Assembly (NCBI GenBank): GCA_937996795.1
Contig: CALKUH010000028.1
Location: forward strand, 37,252 to 101,251
Direction: 5' to 3'
DNA from: an uncultured Verrucomicrobiota bacterium
GTDB lineage: Bacteria > Verrucomicrobiota > Kiritimatiellia > CAIVKH01
DNA length: 64,000 nt
The position numbers were made by a program, and so were the translations under genes. Within the stretch, counting starts at the first letter, position 1, and each line of letters opens with the position of its first letter. Shown in pieces: positions 19,950 to 28,395 of the stretch. A model generated the notes under the pieces. It ran no database searches, was not told where the DNA came from, and was given only the letters and a program-made list of their open reading frames with translations.

Positions 19950-20409
19950 GTTGAACCGCTTCGAATTTTACACGGACGCGGCGATACCGGCAGGCGGGTG
20001 ACGGCACGCGGGCAACGGGGCGCTCCAGGATGCGCGCAATCGTCCATTTCGAGAGCACCTCGCGGCAGCTCTCCTTCAACTCCCACATCGCCTGGTGCCA
20101 TCCACACATCAGGGGTACACGCTCGGCCGGCACTTCCTGGCAATAGTTGCCCTGAATGGGTCCCTGGCAGGCCTCGACCACCGACAGCAGCGTGATCTCG
20201 CGCGGCGGGCGCACGAGTTCAAAGCCGCCGGACACGCCGCGGTGCGAGCGGATGATGCCCGACGTCGCGAGCTGGCGAAGCACCTTGGCCATGTACGTGC
20301 CCGACTCGCCCAGCTGTTCCGCCACCTCCTGCGGATTCACCAGATGCCCGGCGGGCTGCTGGGCCATGTACAGCACGCACTGCAGCCCAAGCTCTGTCGT
20401 TTTGTTCAT
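19939..20409 (-). CDS. Rrf2 family transcriptional regulator
   Basis: A 156-residue winged-helix regulator beginning MNKTTELGLQCVLYMAQQ, the usual Rrf2 opening. The recognition helix region is SGTYMAKVLRQLATSGII with the wing RSHRGVSGGF. Cysteines C90, C102 and C115 in the C-terminal half could hold an Fe-S cluster, as in IscR/NsrR, although the spacing differs from those proteins. The open frame extends to a TTG at 20433, but ATG 20409 aligns with the family start. It is divergent from the ccoI-led cbb3 operon, with an inverted repeat between them, and it overlaps the radical SAM gene. It probably controls both units in response to oxygen, NO or Fe-S status. Confidence 0.87.
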   Translation of the reverse strand: MNKTTELGLQCVLYMAQQPAGHLVNPQEVAEQLGESGTYMAKVLRQLATSGIIRSHRGVSGGFELVRPPREITLLSVVEACQGPIQGNYCQEVPAERVPLMCGWHQAMWELKESCREVLSKWTIARILERPVARVPSPACRYRRVRVKFEAVQHEI

Positions 20410-20424
20410 GATCATGACAACGCC

Positions 20425-20472
20425 AAGATACAACCCTAATTCGGATATTCAAGATACTATTTGTTGTATTTT
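20425..20472. promoter_or_regulatory. Candidate operator between rrf2 and ccoI
   Basis: AAGATACAAC at 20425-20434 and GTTGTATTTT at 20463-20472 form an inverted repeat with 9 of 10 positions matching and 28 bases between. The region is markedly AT-rich compared with its surroundings and is the only space available for the two divergent promoters. The repeat could bind the Rrf2 protein encoded alongside, but no binding consensus is known for it. Confidence 0.4.
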
Positions 20473-20504
20473 GGGGTTGCGCTGCACCCCGCGCCTCCGC
20501 TTCT

Positions 20505-22988
20505 ATGATGCGCGACGACTCCATGAACAGCGCCCCCCCGTTAGAACCATCCGTCGCGCGCGCCCCGCGGGCCCAGCGTGTGGCCTGCGCCCACTGTGGG
20601 GCGCCGTGTCCGGAGGAGTCGCCCCGCCACAACGAGTTGAGCTTCTGTTGCACCGGCTGCCGCACCGTGTTCCAGATCCTGCACGAAAGCGGCCTGGGCC
20701 GCTTCTACGCCCTCGAAAAGCAACCCGGCATCCGCGTGGCGGAAGCGCCCGCGCCGGACCGCTTCGCCTTCCTCGACGCGGGCTCGCTGCGGGAGCAACT
20801 CGCCGACTATGCGGACGCCCGCTCCACACGGGTCACCCTGCGCATCCCGTCGATGCACTGCCTCGCCTGCGTGTGGCTGCTGGAGAACCTCTTCCGCCTG
20901 GAACCGGCCATCGGCCCGTCACGCGTAAACTTTCCGCGCCGCGAACTCACGATTTCATTCGATCACCAACGCCTGCCCTTCAGCCGCCTCGCGCACCTGC
21001 TCGCCTCGCTGGGCTACGAGCCCGCGCTGAACCTGGGCGCCTTGCGCGAACAGCAGTCCCGCACCGCGCCCGGCCAGCGCGGACTCTGGCTGCGCATCGG
21101 CGTCGCGGGGTTCGCCTTCGGCAACATCATGCTGCTGAGCATCCCGTCCTACCTCGGCCTGAAGGAAGGCGAATGGTTCCGCCCCTTTTTCGGCTGGCTG
21201 AGCCTCGGCCTCGCTCTGCCGGTCCTGCTGTTCAGCGCCTCGGACTACTGGCGCTCCGCGGCGCTCGGGGTGCGGCGCCGGATGTTGACGATCGAATTCC
21301 CCATTGCCATCGGCCTCGCCGCGCTGTTCCTGCAGAGCGCGTTCGACGTGGCGACCGGGGCCGGCGAGGGCTATTTCGATTCGTTCGCCGGGCTCGTGTT
21401 CTTCCTGCTCTGCGGACGCTGGTTCCAGCAAAAGAGCTTCGACTGGCTCTCCTTCGAACGCGACTACCAGTCCTACTTCCCGCTGTCCGTCCTGCGCGTG
21501 GAACCGACCGGCGCACGCAGCATCCCCCTGACCGACGTGCGAATCGGGGACCGCATCCGCGTGCGCCACGGGGAACTGGTCCCCGCGGACGCCCGTCTGC
21601 TCTCCGGCGCGGCACACCTGGACTACAGCTTCGTCACCGGCGAGGCGGAACCCGTCGCGCGCGCGGTCGGCGACCATGTGTATGCGGGCGGCCGGCAGAT
21701 GGGCTCCGCAATCGAACTCGAAACGATCAAGGAGACCTCGCGCAGTTACCTCGCCTCGCTGTGGGACCACGAAGCGTTCCGCAAAACACGCGACGCAAGC
21801 CTGCACAACATGACCAATCGCGCTGGCCGCCGCTTCACCGTCGGCGTCCTCCTCTTCGCGGCCGCCGCCACGGCCTGGTGGATCCTGAATCATCCGGCCG
21901 AGGCGCCGCGCATTTTCGCCTCGATCCTTATCGTCGCCTGCCCCTGTGCGCTCGCCCTCTCCGCGCCCTTCGCACTGGGCGCCGCCGTCCGCCTGCTCGC
22001 ACGTCACCGCGTATTCCTCAAGAATACCGACACCCTGGAAGCGCTGGCCCGCGCGGATGCCGTCGTCCTGGACAAGACCGGCACCCTCACAAAAGCACGG
22101 CCGGACGCGTCGTATGCCGGCGCCGCGCTCACGGAAAATGAGTTGGCAGCAGTCCGCGCGGTCGCGGCCCAATCGACGCATCCGCTGAGCTGCGCCATCG
22201 CGGGCGAGGCCGCGCGCCAGGCGCTCCCCCCGGTTTCCGAATTCCAGGAGGCCGAAGGCCGGGGCATCCAGGGCCTTGCGAATGGCCTGCACGTCGCCAT
22301 CGGCTCCAGCGGATGGCTCGCCTCACTCGGCGCTCCGGCAACCGGCACGCTGCCGCAAGGCGGCGCCGCCGTTGCAATCAACGGGACGTTTCGCGGCGCC
22401 TTCACGGCACAGACCGCGCTGCGGACGGATATCGCGGCGCTCGCCCACGCCCTCGGCGAGGGTCGCCACCTGACCCTGCTGTCCGGCGACCGCGACACGG
22501 AACGCGCGCAATATGCCGGCTGGCTCGGCCCCGCCGCCACGCTGCGCTTCAACCAGACGCCCGCCGAAAAGCTGGACGCGATATGCACCTTGCAGGACCA
22601 AGGGCGTCGCGTCGCCATGGTCGGCGACGGACTGAATGACGCCGGCGCGCTGCGACAAGCCGATGTGGGCATCGCCGTGACGGAACACGCGTCCTCCTTC
22701 TCGCCGGCCAGCGATGTCATTCTCGAAGCCGGCCAGTTGGCGCGACTGCCGGAACTCTTCAACTTCGCGCGCGCGGCGATCCGCGTCGTATACGCCAGCT
22801 TTGGCGTCTCCCTCGTCTACAACGCCATCGGCCTGACCTTCGCGGCGACGGGCCTGCTCTCGCCACTTGTCTCCGCCATCCTGATGCCGATCAGTTCGTT
22901 CACGGTCATTTCCTTCGCACTGCTGGCCACCCGCCTCACCGCCGCCCGGCATGGCTGGGGCGCCCCCGCACAGGAGGCCGCGCCATGA
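20505..22988 (+). CDS. ccoI: Copper-translocating P1B-type ATPase for oxidase assembly (CcoI)
   Basis: An 827-residue P-type ATPase. The N-terminus has a cysteine-rich metal-binding segment (CAHCGAPC..FCCTGC) and an HMA domain with MHCLAC. Eight transmembrane helices include the CPC ion site in VACPCALALSAP; the phosphorylation motif is DKTGTLTK, the actuator motif is TGEAEP (usually TGES), and the hinge is MVGDGLNDA. CcoI exports copper to the periplasm for the CuB site of cbb3 oxidase. It overlaps ccoS by ATGA and opens the oxidase operon, unlike the common order in which it follows ccoG. ATG 20523 is an alternative start; neither start has a good ribosome-binding site. Confidence 0.92.
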   Translation: MMRDDSMNSAPPLEPSVARAPRAQRVACAHCGAPCPEESPRHNELSFCCTGCRTVFQILHESGLGRFYALEKQPGIRVAEAPAPDRFAFLDAGSLREQLADYADARSTRVTLRIPSMHCLACVWLLENLFRLEPAIGPSRVNFPRRELTISFDHQRLPFSRLAHLLASLGYEPALNLGALREQQSRTAPGQRGLWLRIGVAGFAFGNIMLLSIPSYLGLKEGEWFRPFFGWLSLGLALPVLLFSASDYWRSAALGVRRRMLTIEFPIAIGLAALFLQSAFDVATGAGEGYFDSFAGLVFFLLCGRWFQQKSFDWLSFERDYQSYFPLSVLRVEPTGARSIPLTDVRIGDRIRVRHGELVPADARLLSGAAHLDYSFVTGEAEPVARAVGDHVYAGGRQMGSAIELETIKETSRSYLASLWDHEAFRKTRDASLHNMTNRAGRRFTVGVLLFAAAATAWWILNHPAEAPRIFASILIVACPCALALSAPFALGAAVRLLARHRVFLKNTDTLEALARADAVVLDKTGTLTKARPDASYAGAALTENELAAVRAVAAQSTHPLSCAIAGEAARQALPPVSEFQEAEGRGIQGLANGLHVAIGSSGWLASLGAPATGTLPQGGAAVAINGTFRGAFTAQTALRTDIAALAHALGEGRHLTLLSGDRDTERAQYAGWLGPAATLRFNQTPAEKLDAICTLQDQGRRVAMVGDGLNDAGALRQADVGIAVTEHASSFSPASDVILEAGQLARLPELFNFARAAIRVVYASFGVSLVYNAIGLTFAATGLLSPLVSAILMPISSFTVISFALLATRLTAARHGWGAPAQEAAP

Positions 22989-23161
22989 GCGTCCTGTTTG
23001 TCCTGATGCTGGCGAGCCTGGGCGTCGCCCTGCTGTTCCTGGCCGGCTTCTGCTGGTCGGTCCGCTCGGGGCAGTTCGACGACACCGGCACGCCGCCGCT
23101 GCGCCTGCTGACCGACGACGATTCTTCAAAACCTGAGACTGAAACGAAAGAGGAGACATGA
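22985..23161 (+). CDS. ccoS: Cbb3 oxidase maturation protein CcoS
   Basis: A 58-residue single-pass membrane protein: MSVLFVLMLASLGVALLFLA, then FCWSVRSGQFDD, the CcoS hallmark (short TM helix, then W-x-V-x-S-G-Q-F-D-D), and an acidic tail. Its ATG overlaps the ccoI stop and its TGA overlaps the ccoNO start, both as ATGA. CcoS is needed to load cofactors into the cbb3 catalytic subunit. Confidence 0.9.
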   Translation: MSVLFVLMLASLGVALLFLAGFCWSVRSGQFDDTGTPPLRLLTDDDSSKPETETKEET

Positions 23162-25296
23162 ACACGGAAACCATCCGCTACGACAACCGGATCGTCCGCG
23201 CCTTTTCATTCGTCACCGTGCTATGGGGCGTGGTGGGGATGCTGGTCGGGCTGATCATCGCGCTGCAAATCTTCATCCCCGAGGCCAACCTCGGGCGCGC
23301 GTGGACCACGTTCGGCCGCCTGCGTCCCCTGCACACGAATGCCGTGATCTTCGCGTTCGTCGGCAACGGCATGTTCGCGGGCATCTACTATTCGCTGCAG
23401 CGCCTGTGCAAGGCCCGCATGTTCAACGACACCTTGAGCTGGATCCACTTCTGGGGCTGGCAGCTCATCATCGTCGCCGCGGCGATCACGCTGCCGATGG
23501 GCTTCACGACGAGCAAGGAATACGCCGAACTCGAATGGCCGATCGACATCGCGATCACGCTGGTCTGGGTCGTCTTCGCGATCAACCTCTTCGGCACCAT
23601 CGCCAAGCGGCGCGAACGGCACATGTACGTCGCGATCTGGTTCTACATCTCCACCGTCGTCACGGTCGCGGTCCTGCACATCGTCAACTCGTTCGAGCTG
23701 CCGCTGAGCTGGATGAAGAGCTATTCCATTTATGCCGGCGTGCAGGACGCCCTCGTGCAGTGGTGGTACGGCCACAACGCCGTCGCGTTCTTCCTCACCA
23801 CGCCGTACCTCGGCCTGATGTACTACTTCATCCCCAAGGCGTCGGGCCGCCCGGTCTTCTCCTACCGCCTGTCGATCATCCATTTCTGGGCGCTGATCTT
23901 CATCTACATCTGGGCCGGCCCGCACCACCTGCTCTATTCCGCGCTGCCCGACTGGGCGCAGTCGCTCGGCATGGTGTTCTCGCTGATGCTGATCGCGCCG
24001 TCGTGGGGCGGCATGCTGAACGGGTTGCTGACGCTTCGCGGCGCGTGGGACAAGGTGCGCCAGGAGCCGGTGCTGAAGTTCATGGTCGTCGCGATCACCG
24101 CCTACGGCATGGCGACGCTGGAGGGCCCCACCCTCTCGATCAAGAGCGTCAACGCACTGTCGCACTTCACCGACTGGACCATTGCGCACGTGCACACCGG
24201 CGCGCTCGGGTGGAACGGCTTCCTGACGTTCGGCATGCTCTACTGGCTCATCCCGCAGATGTACAACACGAAGATCTGGTCGCTGAAACTGGCGAACTGG
24301 CACTTCTGGATCGGCCTGCTCGGCATGATGTTCTACATCGTACCGATCTACTGGACAGGTGTGACGCAGGGCCTGATGTGGAAACAGTTCACGGCCGACG
24401 GCTTCCTGCAATACCCGAACTTCCTCGAAACGTTGCTGCAGTTGATCCCGATGTACATCCTCCGCTCCATCGGCGGCGGCCTGTATCTCATCGGCGCGCT
24501 GCTGATGGCGTTCAACCTGATCATGACCGCGCGGCGCGGTTCGTTCATCGCGGATGTCGAAGTCCAGGTCGCCGCGATGCCGCCGCTGGAGAAATCCGCG
24601 GAGCAGCACCCCTACCGGCACCGCTGGCTTGAGCGCAAACCACTTCTCTTCACCGTGCTCTCCCTCGTCGCGATCCTGATCGGCGGCATCGTCGAGGCGG
24701 TGCCGACGTTCCTGATCCGCACGAACGTGCCCACGATCTCGGCCGTGCGCCCCTACACGCCGCTCGAATTGCACGGGCGCGACCTCTACATCCGCGAAGG
24801 CTGCGTGAGCTGCCACTCGCAGCTCGTGCGCCCGTTCCGCTCCGAAACCGAGCGCTATGGCGAATATTCCAAGGCCGGCGAGTTCGTCTACGACCATCCG
24901 TTCCTCTGGGGGTCCAAACGCACGGGCCCGGACCTGCACCGCGTCGGCCGGAAGTACCCGAACGCATGGCACGCGCGCCACATGGAGGATCCGCGCTCGA
25001 CCTCGCCCGGCTCGGTCATGCCGCCCTACCCGTGGCTGCTGCGGGACAAACTCGACACGCGGACCACCGCGGCGAAGATCAAACTGATGCGCAAACTCGG
25101 CGTGCCCTATCCGCCGGGCTACGAGAAACAGGCCATGGCCGATCTGGCGAAGCAGGCGCAGGCCATTTCCGACGACCTGAAGCAGAACCAGGTGCCGGTA
25201 GAACCCGACCGCGAAATCATCGCGCTGATCGCCTACCTGCAGCGGCTCGGCACCGACATCCGCACCGACCTCGTCGCGGCGGGAGGTGCGAAATGA
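23158..25296 (+). CDS. ccoNO: Fused cbb3 cytochrome oxidase subunits I and II (CcoN-CcoO)
   Basis: A 712-residue fusion. Residues about 1-480 are the CcoN haem-copper subunit, with about 12 helices, haem and CuB ligand histidines seen in RPLHTNAVIF, WWYGHNAVAFF, WAGPHHLLY and IAHVHTGALGWNG. A linker leads to CcoO (about 500-712): one transmembrane helix and a monohaem cytochrome c with C549-V-S-C-H followed by SQLVRPFRSE, a CcoO signature. It catalyses oxygen reduction with high affinity and proton pumping. Fused CcoNO is known from Bacteroidota and PVC bacteria. It overlaps ccoS and ccoQ. Confidence 0.95.
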   Translation: MNTETIRYDNRIVRAFSFVTVLWGVVGMLVGLIIALQIFIPEANLGRAWTTFGRLRPLHTNAVIFAFVGNGMFAGIYYSLQRLCKARMFNDTLSWIHFWGWQLIIVAAAITLPMGFTTSKEYAELEWPIDIAITLVWVVFAINLFGTIAKRRERHMYVAIWFYISTVVTVAVLHIVNSFELPLSWMKSYSIYAGVQDALVQWWYGHNAVAFFLTTPYLGLMYYFIPKASGRPVFSYRLSIIHFWALIFIYIWAGPHHLLYSALPDWAQSLGMVFSLMLIAPSWGGMLNGLLTLRGAWDKVRQEPVLKFMVVAITAYGMATLEGPTLSIKSVNALSHFTDWTIAHVHTGALGWNGFLTFGMLYWLIPQMYNTKIWSLKLANWHFWIGLLGMMFYIVPIYWTGVTQGLMWKQFTADGFLQYPNFLETLLQLIPMYILRSIGGGLYLIGALLMAFNLIMTARRGSFIADVEVQVAAMPPLEKSAEQHPYRHRWLERKPLLFTVLSLVAILIGGIVEAVPTFLIRTNVPTISAVRPYTPLELHGRDLYIREGCVSCHSQLVRPFRSETERYGEYSKAGEFVYDHPFLWGSKRTGPDLHRVGRKYPNAWHARHMEDPRSTSPGSVMPPYPWLLRDKLDTRTTAAKIKLMRKLGVPYPPGYEKQAMADLAKQAQAISDDLKQNQVPVEPDREIIALIAYLQRLGTDIRTDLVAAGGAK

Positions 25297-25490
25297 TCCG
25301 CAACATCCTCGAACACATCGGCGGCGTGGCCGCCTATCCGGTCATCTCGCTGGTGATCTTCGTGCTGGTGTTTCTCGGGTTCGCCCTCTGGGCGCTCACG
25401 ATGAGCCGGACGCAGGTGGAGCACGCGAGCCGGCTGCCCCTCGAGAACGATTCCATGCCCGCTGAAGGAGAATCCCGCCATGAGTCATGA
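25293..25490 (+). CDS. ccoQ: Small cbb3 oxidase subunit CcoQ-like
   Basis: A 65-residue single-pass membrane protein (MIRNILEHIGGVAAYPVISLVIF..) between ccoNO and ccoP, starting in an ATGA overlap with ccoNO and overlapping ccoP by 11 bases. CcoQ stabilises the cbb3 complex. The identity rests on position, length and membrane topology because CcoQ sequences are poorly conserved. Confidence 0.8.
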   Translation: MIRNILEHIGGVAAYPVISLVIFVLVFLGFALWALTMSRTQVEHASRLPLENDSMPAEGESRHES

Positions 25491-26037
25491 TGAAAACCCC
25501 ATGTCCGGCCACGAGGTGGACGGCATCACGGAACTCGACAACCGCCTGCCGCGCTGGTGGGTCTGGCTGTTCAACATCACGATCATCTTCTCGGTGATTT
25601 ACGTGCTCTACTTCCATGTCTTCAACCTCGGCGACCTGCAGGCGGCGGCGTACGACAGGGAAATGGCCAGGGCGCGCGGCGTCACGGAGGCCGCCGCGGT
25701 CGCGAGCAGCGGCCCGGGCGACAACGAGCCCTCCACCGACCCGGCGGTCCTCGCGCGTGGACGCACACTCTTCACCGCGAACTGCGCCGTGTGCCATGCG
25801 CCGGACGGCGGCGGCTTGATCGGCCCCAACCTCACGGACGATCACTTCATCCACGGCCCCACGTTCGCCGATGAAATAAAGGTCATCCGCGAAGGCGTGA
25901 TCGCCAAGGGCATGATCGCGTGGAAAACGCAACTGCGCCCGGCGGACATCCACGCCGTCGCCAGCTATGTCCACACGCTTCGCGGCACCACGCCGGCCAC
26001 CGCCAAGGCGCCGGAGGGCGTGAAGGCAGACTCCTAG
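25480..26037 (+). CDS. ccoP: Cbb3 oxidase cytochrome c subunit CcoP (single haem)
   Basis: A 185-residue membrane-anchored cytochrome c. The N-terminus has the CcoP motif DGITELDNRLPRWWVWLF followed by one transmembrane helix; the haem site is C102-A-V-C-H106 with a probable axial Met at GMIAW (M145). Proteobacterial CcoP carries two haem domains, while this one has only one, as in several Bacteroidota and PVC oxidases. It would deliver electrons from soluble cytochromes to CcoNO. AAGGAG lies shortly before ATG 25480. Confidence 0.92.
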   Translation: MSHDENPMSGHEVDGITELDNRLPRWWVWLFNITIIFSVIYVLYFHVFNLGDLQAAAYDREMARARGVTEAAAVASSGPGDNEPSTDPAVLARGRTLFTANCAVCHAPDGGGLIGPNLTDDHFIHGPTFADEIKVIREGVIAKGMIAWKTQLRPADIHAVASYVHTLRGTTPATAKAPEGVKADS

Positions 26038-26043
26038 ATCGTT

Positions 26044-26099
26044 CTCGTCGTCGTCCTCCTCCTCGTCCTCGAAAGGCCCGGAGCGAGGACGACGACGAG
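26044..26099. repeat. Long palindrome between ccoP and ccoG
   Basis: CTCGTCGTCGTCCTC at 26044-26058 is the exact reverse complement of 26085-26099, with a 26-base loop. The flanks continue the CTC/GTC-type triplet pattern. It fills almost the whole 78-base gap between ccoP and ccoG and could be a dispersed repeat, an mRNA-stabilising hairpin or a partial terminator. Confidence 0.75.
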
Positions 26100-26115
26100 C
26101 GCGAGGGCGACGACG

Positions 26116-27534
26116 ATGAATAGTCCCACAGCAGAAGCGCCCGATTTCCGCAATGCGATCCCGACGGCGGACCGCAAGGGAAACCGGATCTGGATCTATC
26201 CACGCCAGCCGGCGGGCCGCTACCACCGCTGGCGCACATGGGTGGCGTGGCTGCTCCTCGCGATCCTCGCCGCCGGCCCCTTCATCAAGATCAACGGCGC
26301 GCCGCTGTTGATGATGAATTTCCCGGAGCGGAAATTCATCCTCTTCGGGCAGATCTTCTGGCCGCAGGACTTCTACATCTTCGCCCTGCTGCTGCTCACG
26401 ATCTTCATCATCATCGTGCTTTCCACCGCCGCGTTCGGACGCGTGTGGTGCGGGTGGATGTGCCCGCAGACCATTTTCATGGAGATGGTGTTCCGCAAGA
26501 TCGAGTATTGGATCGAAGGCGATGCCCACCAGCAGCGCGCGCTGGATGCCGCGCCGTGGACCGCGGGCAAGGCATGGCGCAAAGGCCTCAAACACGCGAT
26601 TTTCCTCGCCCTCTCCTTTGGCGTCGGCAACCTGCTGCTGGCCTACATCATCGGCGTGGAGGAACTGTGGCGGATCGTCAGCGACGACCCGCGCAACCAC
26701 CTCGTGGGCCTCAGCGCCATGATCGGGTTCACCCTGTTGTTCTACGGCATCTTCGCGCGCTTCCGCGAGCAGGCCTGCACGTTCATCTGCCCCTACGGGC
26801 GCTTCCAGTCCGTCCTGCTCGACAACAACTCGCTCGTCGTCGCCTACGATCACCGGCGCGGCAACCCGCAGCAACGGTTCCGCCGGGAGCAGCCCTATGA
26901 AATGCGCAAGCAGGCGGGCATCGGCGACTGCATCAACTGCCGGATGTGCGTGGACGTCTGCCCCACCGGCATTGATATCCGGAACGGCACGCAGATGGAG
27001 TGCGTGAACTGCACCGCCTGCATCGACGCGTGTGACTCGGTGATGGACCGGCTCGCGTTTCCGCGCGGGCTGATCCGCATCGCGTCACAACGCAACATTG
27101 CCGAGGGGCTCCCCTTCCGCATGACGCCGCGCCTCGCCGGCTATTCCGTTATCCTGCTGCTGCTCACCGGCCTGCTCGGCGTCATCCTCTTCACGCGGGC
27201 CAACGTCGAAACACAGCTCCTGCGCGCGCCGGGCAGCCTGTTCCAGGAATTGCCGGGCAACCGGATCGGGAACCTGTATCTGGTGAAGGTTGTGAACAAG
27301 ACCCACCGCGACATCCCGGTGGAACTTCGCATCGAATCCCCCGCCGGGGCGGAGCTGCAGGTTGCCGGCGGCTCGATCCAGGCGCCGCGCGAGAATCTGG
27401 CCCAGTCCGCGGTGGTCATCTCCGTCCCGCGCGAGCAGCTGGACCACGGCAACGCCCCGCTCGAAATCGGCGTCTATGAAGCGGGCAAACGCCTGCGCAC
27501 CTTGAAAACCAACCTCGTGGGCCCTTCCCTATGA
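26116..27534 (+). CDS. ccoG: Cbb3 oxidase accessory ferredoxin-like membrane protein CcoG
   Basis: A 472-residue membrane protein of the CcoG/RdxA/FixG family. Four or more helices surround WCGWMCPQT and FICPYGRFQ; two 4Fe-4S motifs follow (CINCRMCVDVCP and CVNCTACIDACD), and a periplasmic immunoglobulin-like domain ends the protein. CcoG is a cupric reductase that helps deliver copper for cbb3 assembly. The start follows the GAC-rich palindrome directly; no clear ribosome-binding site is visible. It overlaps ccoH by ATGA. Confidence 0.93.
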   Translation: MNSPTAEAPDFRNAIPTADRKGNRIWIYPRQPAGRYHRWRTWVAWLLLAILAAGPFIKINGAPLLMMNFPERKFILFGQIFWPQDFYIFALLLLTIFIIIVLSTAAFGRVWCGWMCPQTIFMEMVFRKIEYWIEGDAHQQRALDAAPWTAGKAWRKGLKHAIFLALSFGVGNLLLAYIIGVEELWRIVSDDPRNHLVGLSAMIGFTLLFYGIFARFREQACTFICPYGRFQSVLLDNNSLVVAYDHRRGNPQQRFRREQPYEMRKQAGIGDCINCRMCVDVCPTGIDIRNGTQMECVNCTACIDACDSVMDRLAFPRGLIRIASQRNIAEGLPFRMTPRLAGYSVILLLLTGLLGVILFTRANVETQLLRAPGSLFQELPGNRIGNLYLVKVVNKTHRDIPVELRIESPAGAELQVAGGSIQAPRENLAQSAVVISVPREQLDHGNAPLEIGVYEAGKRLRTLKTNLVGPSL

Positions 27535-27974
27535 CCGCTTCCCGCAACCCCTGGCCGTGGGCCATTGGCATCTTCATCGGCTGCTTCGCCCTCGCGATGG
27601 CCAGCTTCGTCGTCTGGTCCCTTCGCCACCGGCAGGACCTGGTGATGGAGGACTATTACGAACAAGACGCGAACCATCAGGATCGGATGGCGCATATCGC
27701 GAATGCGCGCAGCCATGCGGGACACATTTTCCGCTATGACGCGAGCGCCCGCTCCTTTATCGTCGCGCTGCCCATCACGGCAAGCAACGCCCTTGTGGAG
27801 TTGTATCGCCCTTCCAACGCGGCGCTGGATCGGGAATTCTCGATCAACGCCTCGACACTTTCCGACGGGCAAATATCCGCGGAGGGATTGCACGCCGGAC
27901 TCTGGCGTGCGCACCTCACATGGAATCAGGACGGCGAAGTCTATCGGGTGGAAACGGCCTTCGTCGTGGATTGA
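27531..27974 (+). CDS. ccoH: Cbb3 oxidase assembly protein CcoH/FixH
   Basis: A 147-residue single-pass membrane protein (WPWAIGIFIGCFALAMASFVV, then VMEDYYEQDANHQ) ending in a periplasmic beta domain. The DYYEQ motif after the helix is typical of FixH/CcoH, which assists cbb3 assembly. ATG 27531 overlaps the ccoG stop. It is the last gene of the oxidase operon and abuts the convergent pilus-operon end without a gap. Confidence 0.88.
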   Translation: MTASRNPWPWAIGIFIGCFALAMASFVVWSLRHRQDLVMEDYYEQDANHQDRMAHIANARSHAGHIFRYDASARSFIVALPITASNALVELYRPSNAALDREFSINASTLSDGQISAEGLHAGLWRAHLTWNQDGEVYRVETAFVVD

Positions 27975-28376
27975 TCAGGGCGCGTTCGTGCTGGTCGCCG
28001 CCGCTTTCACCTGGCTGATCGCCGCAATGCCGCTGCGTCCGATCTGATCCGACACCGTGATCGTGTTGGCGCCTTCGCTGCCATTCGAGATGTACACGGC
28101 GCTCACCCCCGCGCTATTCGCGATGCGGCCCAGCGATCCGTTGGAAACGCGCCACTCAAGCGGCAGCACAAGCTCCTCAAGCGAATTCGTATCCGTATTC
28201 GACAGCGAGGCCGTCAATGTGGCGGTGGCATTCTTGCCAACGAGTACGCCATCCGCCGGATTCACCGTCACGGTGAGCGCATCCTCGGCCGATTCCGTTG
28301 ACTCGCAGCCCGCAGACAACACCGCCACGCCCATCAGCAGGGCCACCAAAAGACTCGCCTGTTTGCAGATCTTCAT
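27975..28376 (-). CDS. Lipoprotein with bacterial Ig-like domain
   Basis: A 133-residue lipoprotein with lipobox LSAGC. The mature part (VTVNPADGVLVGKNATATLTAS..) resembles a Big2-type immunoglobulin-like domain. GGGAG lies about 10 bases before ATG 28376; the longer open frame upstream overlaps the pilX-like gene and is not used. It is the last gene of the pilus-like operon and may be an outer membrane-linked accessory of that system. Confidence 0.72.
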   Translation of the reverse strand: MKICKQASLLVALLMGVAVLSAGCESTESAEDALTVTVNPADGVLVGKNATATLTASLSNTDTNSLEELVLPLEWRVSNGSLGRIANSAGVSAVYISNGSEGANTITVSDQIGRSGIAAISQVKAAATSTNAP

Positions 28377-28395
28377 GTCGCACGTCTCCCTTCGA

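Noticed and set aside
20410..20433. TTG start at 20433 for the Rrf2 gene
   Set aside because: The added residues do not fit the Rrf2 family start and only AGGG directly abutting the codon could serve as ribosome-binding site.
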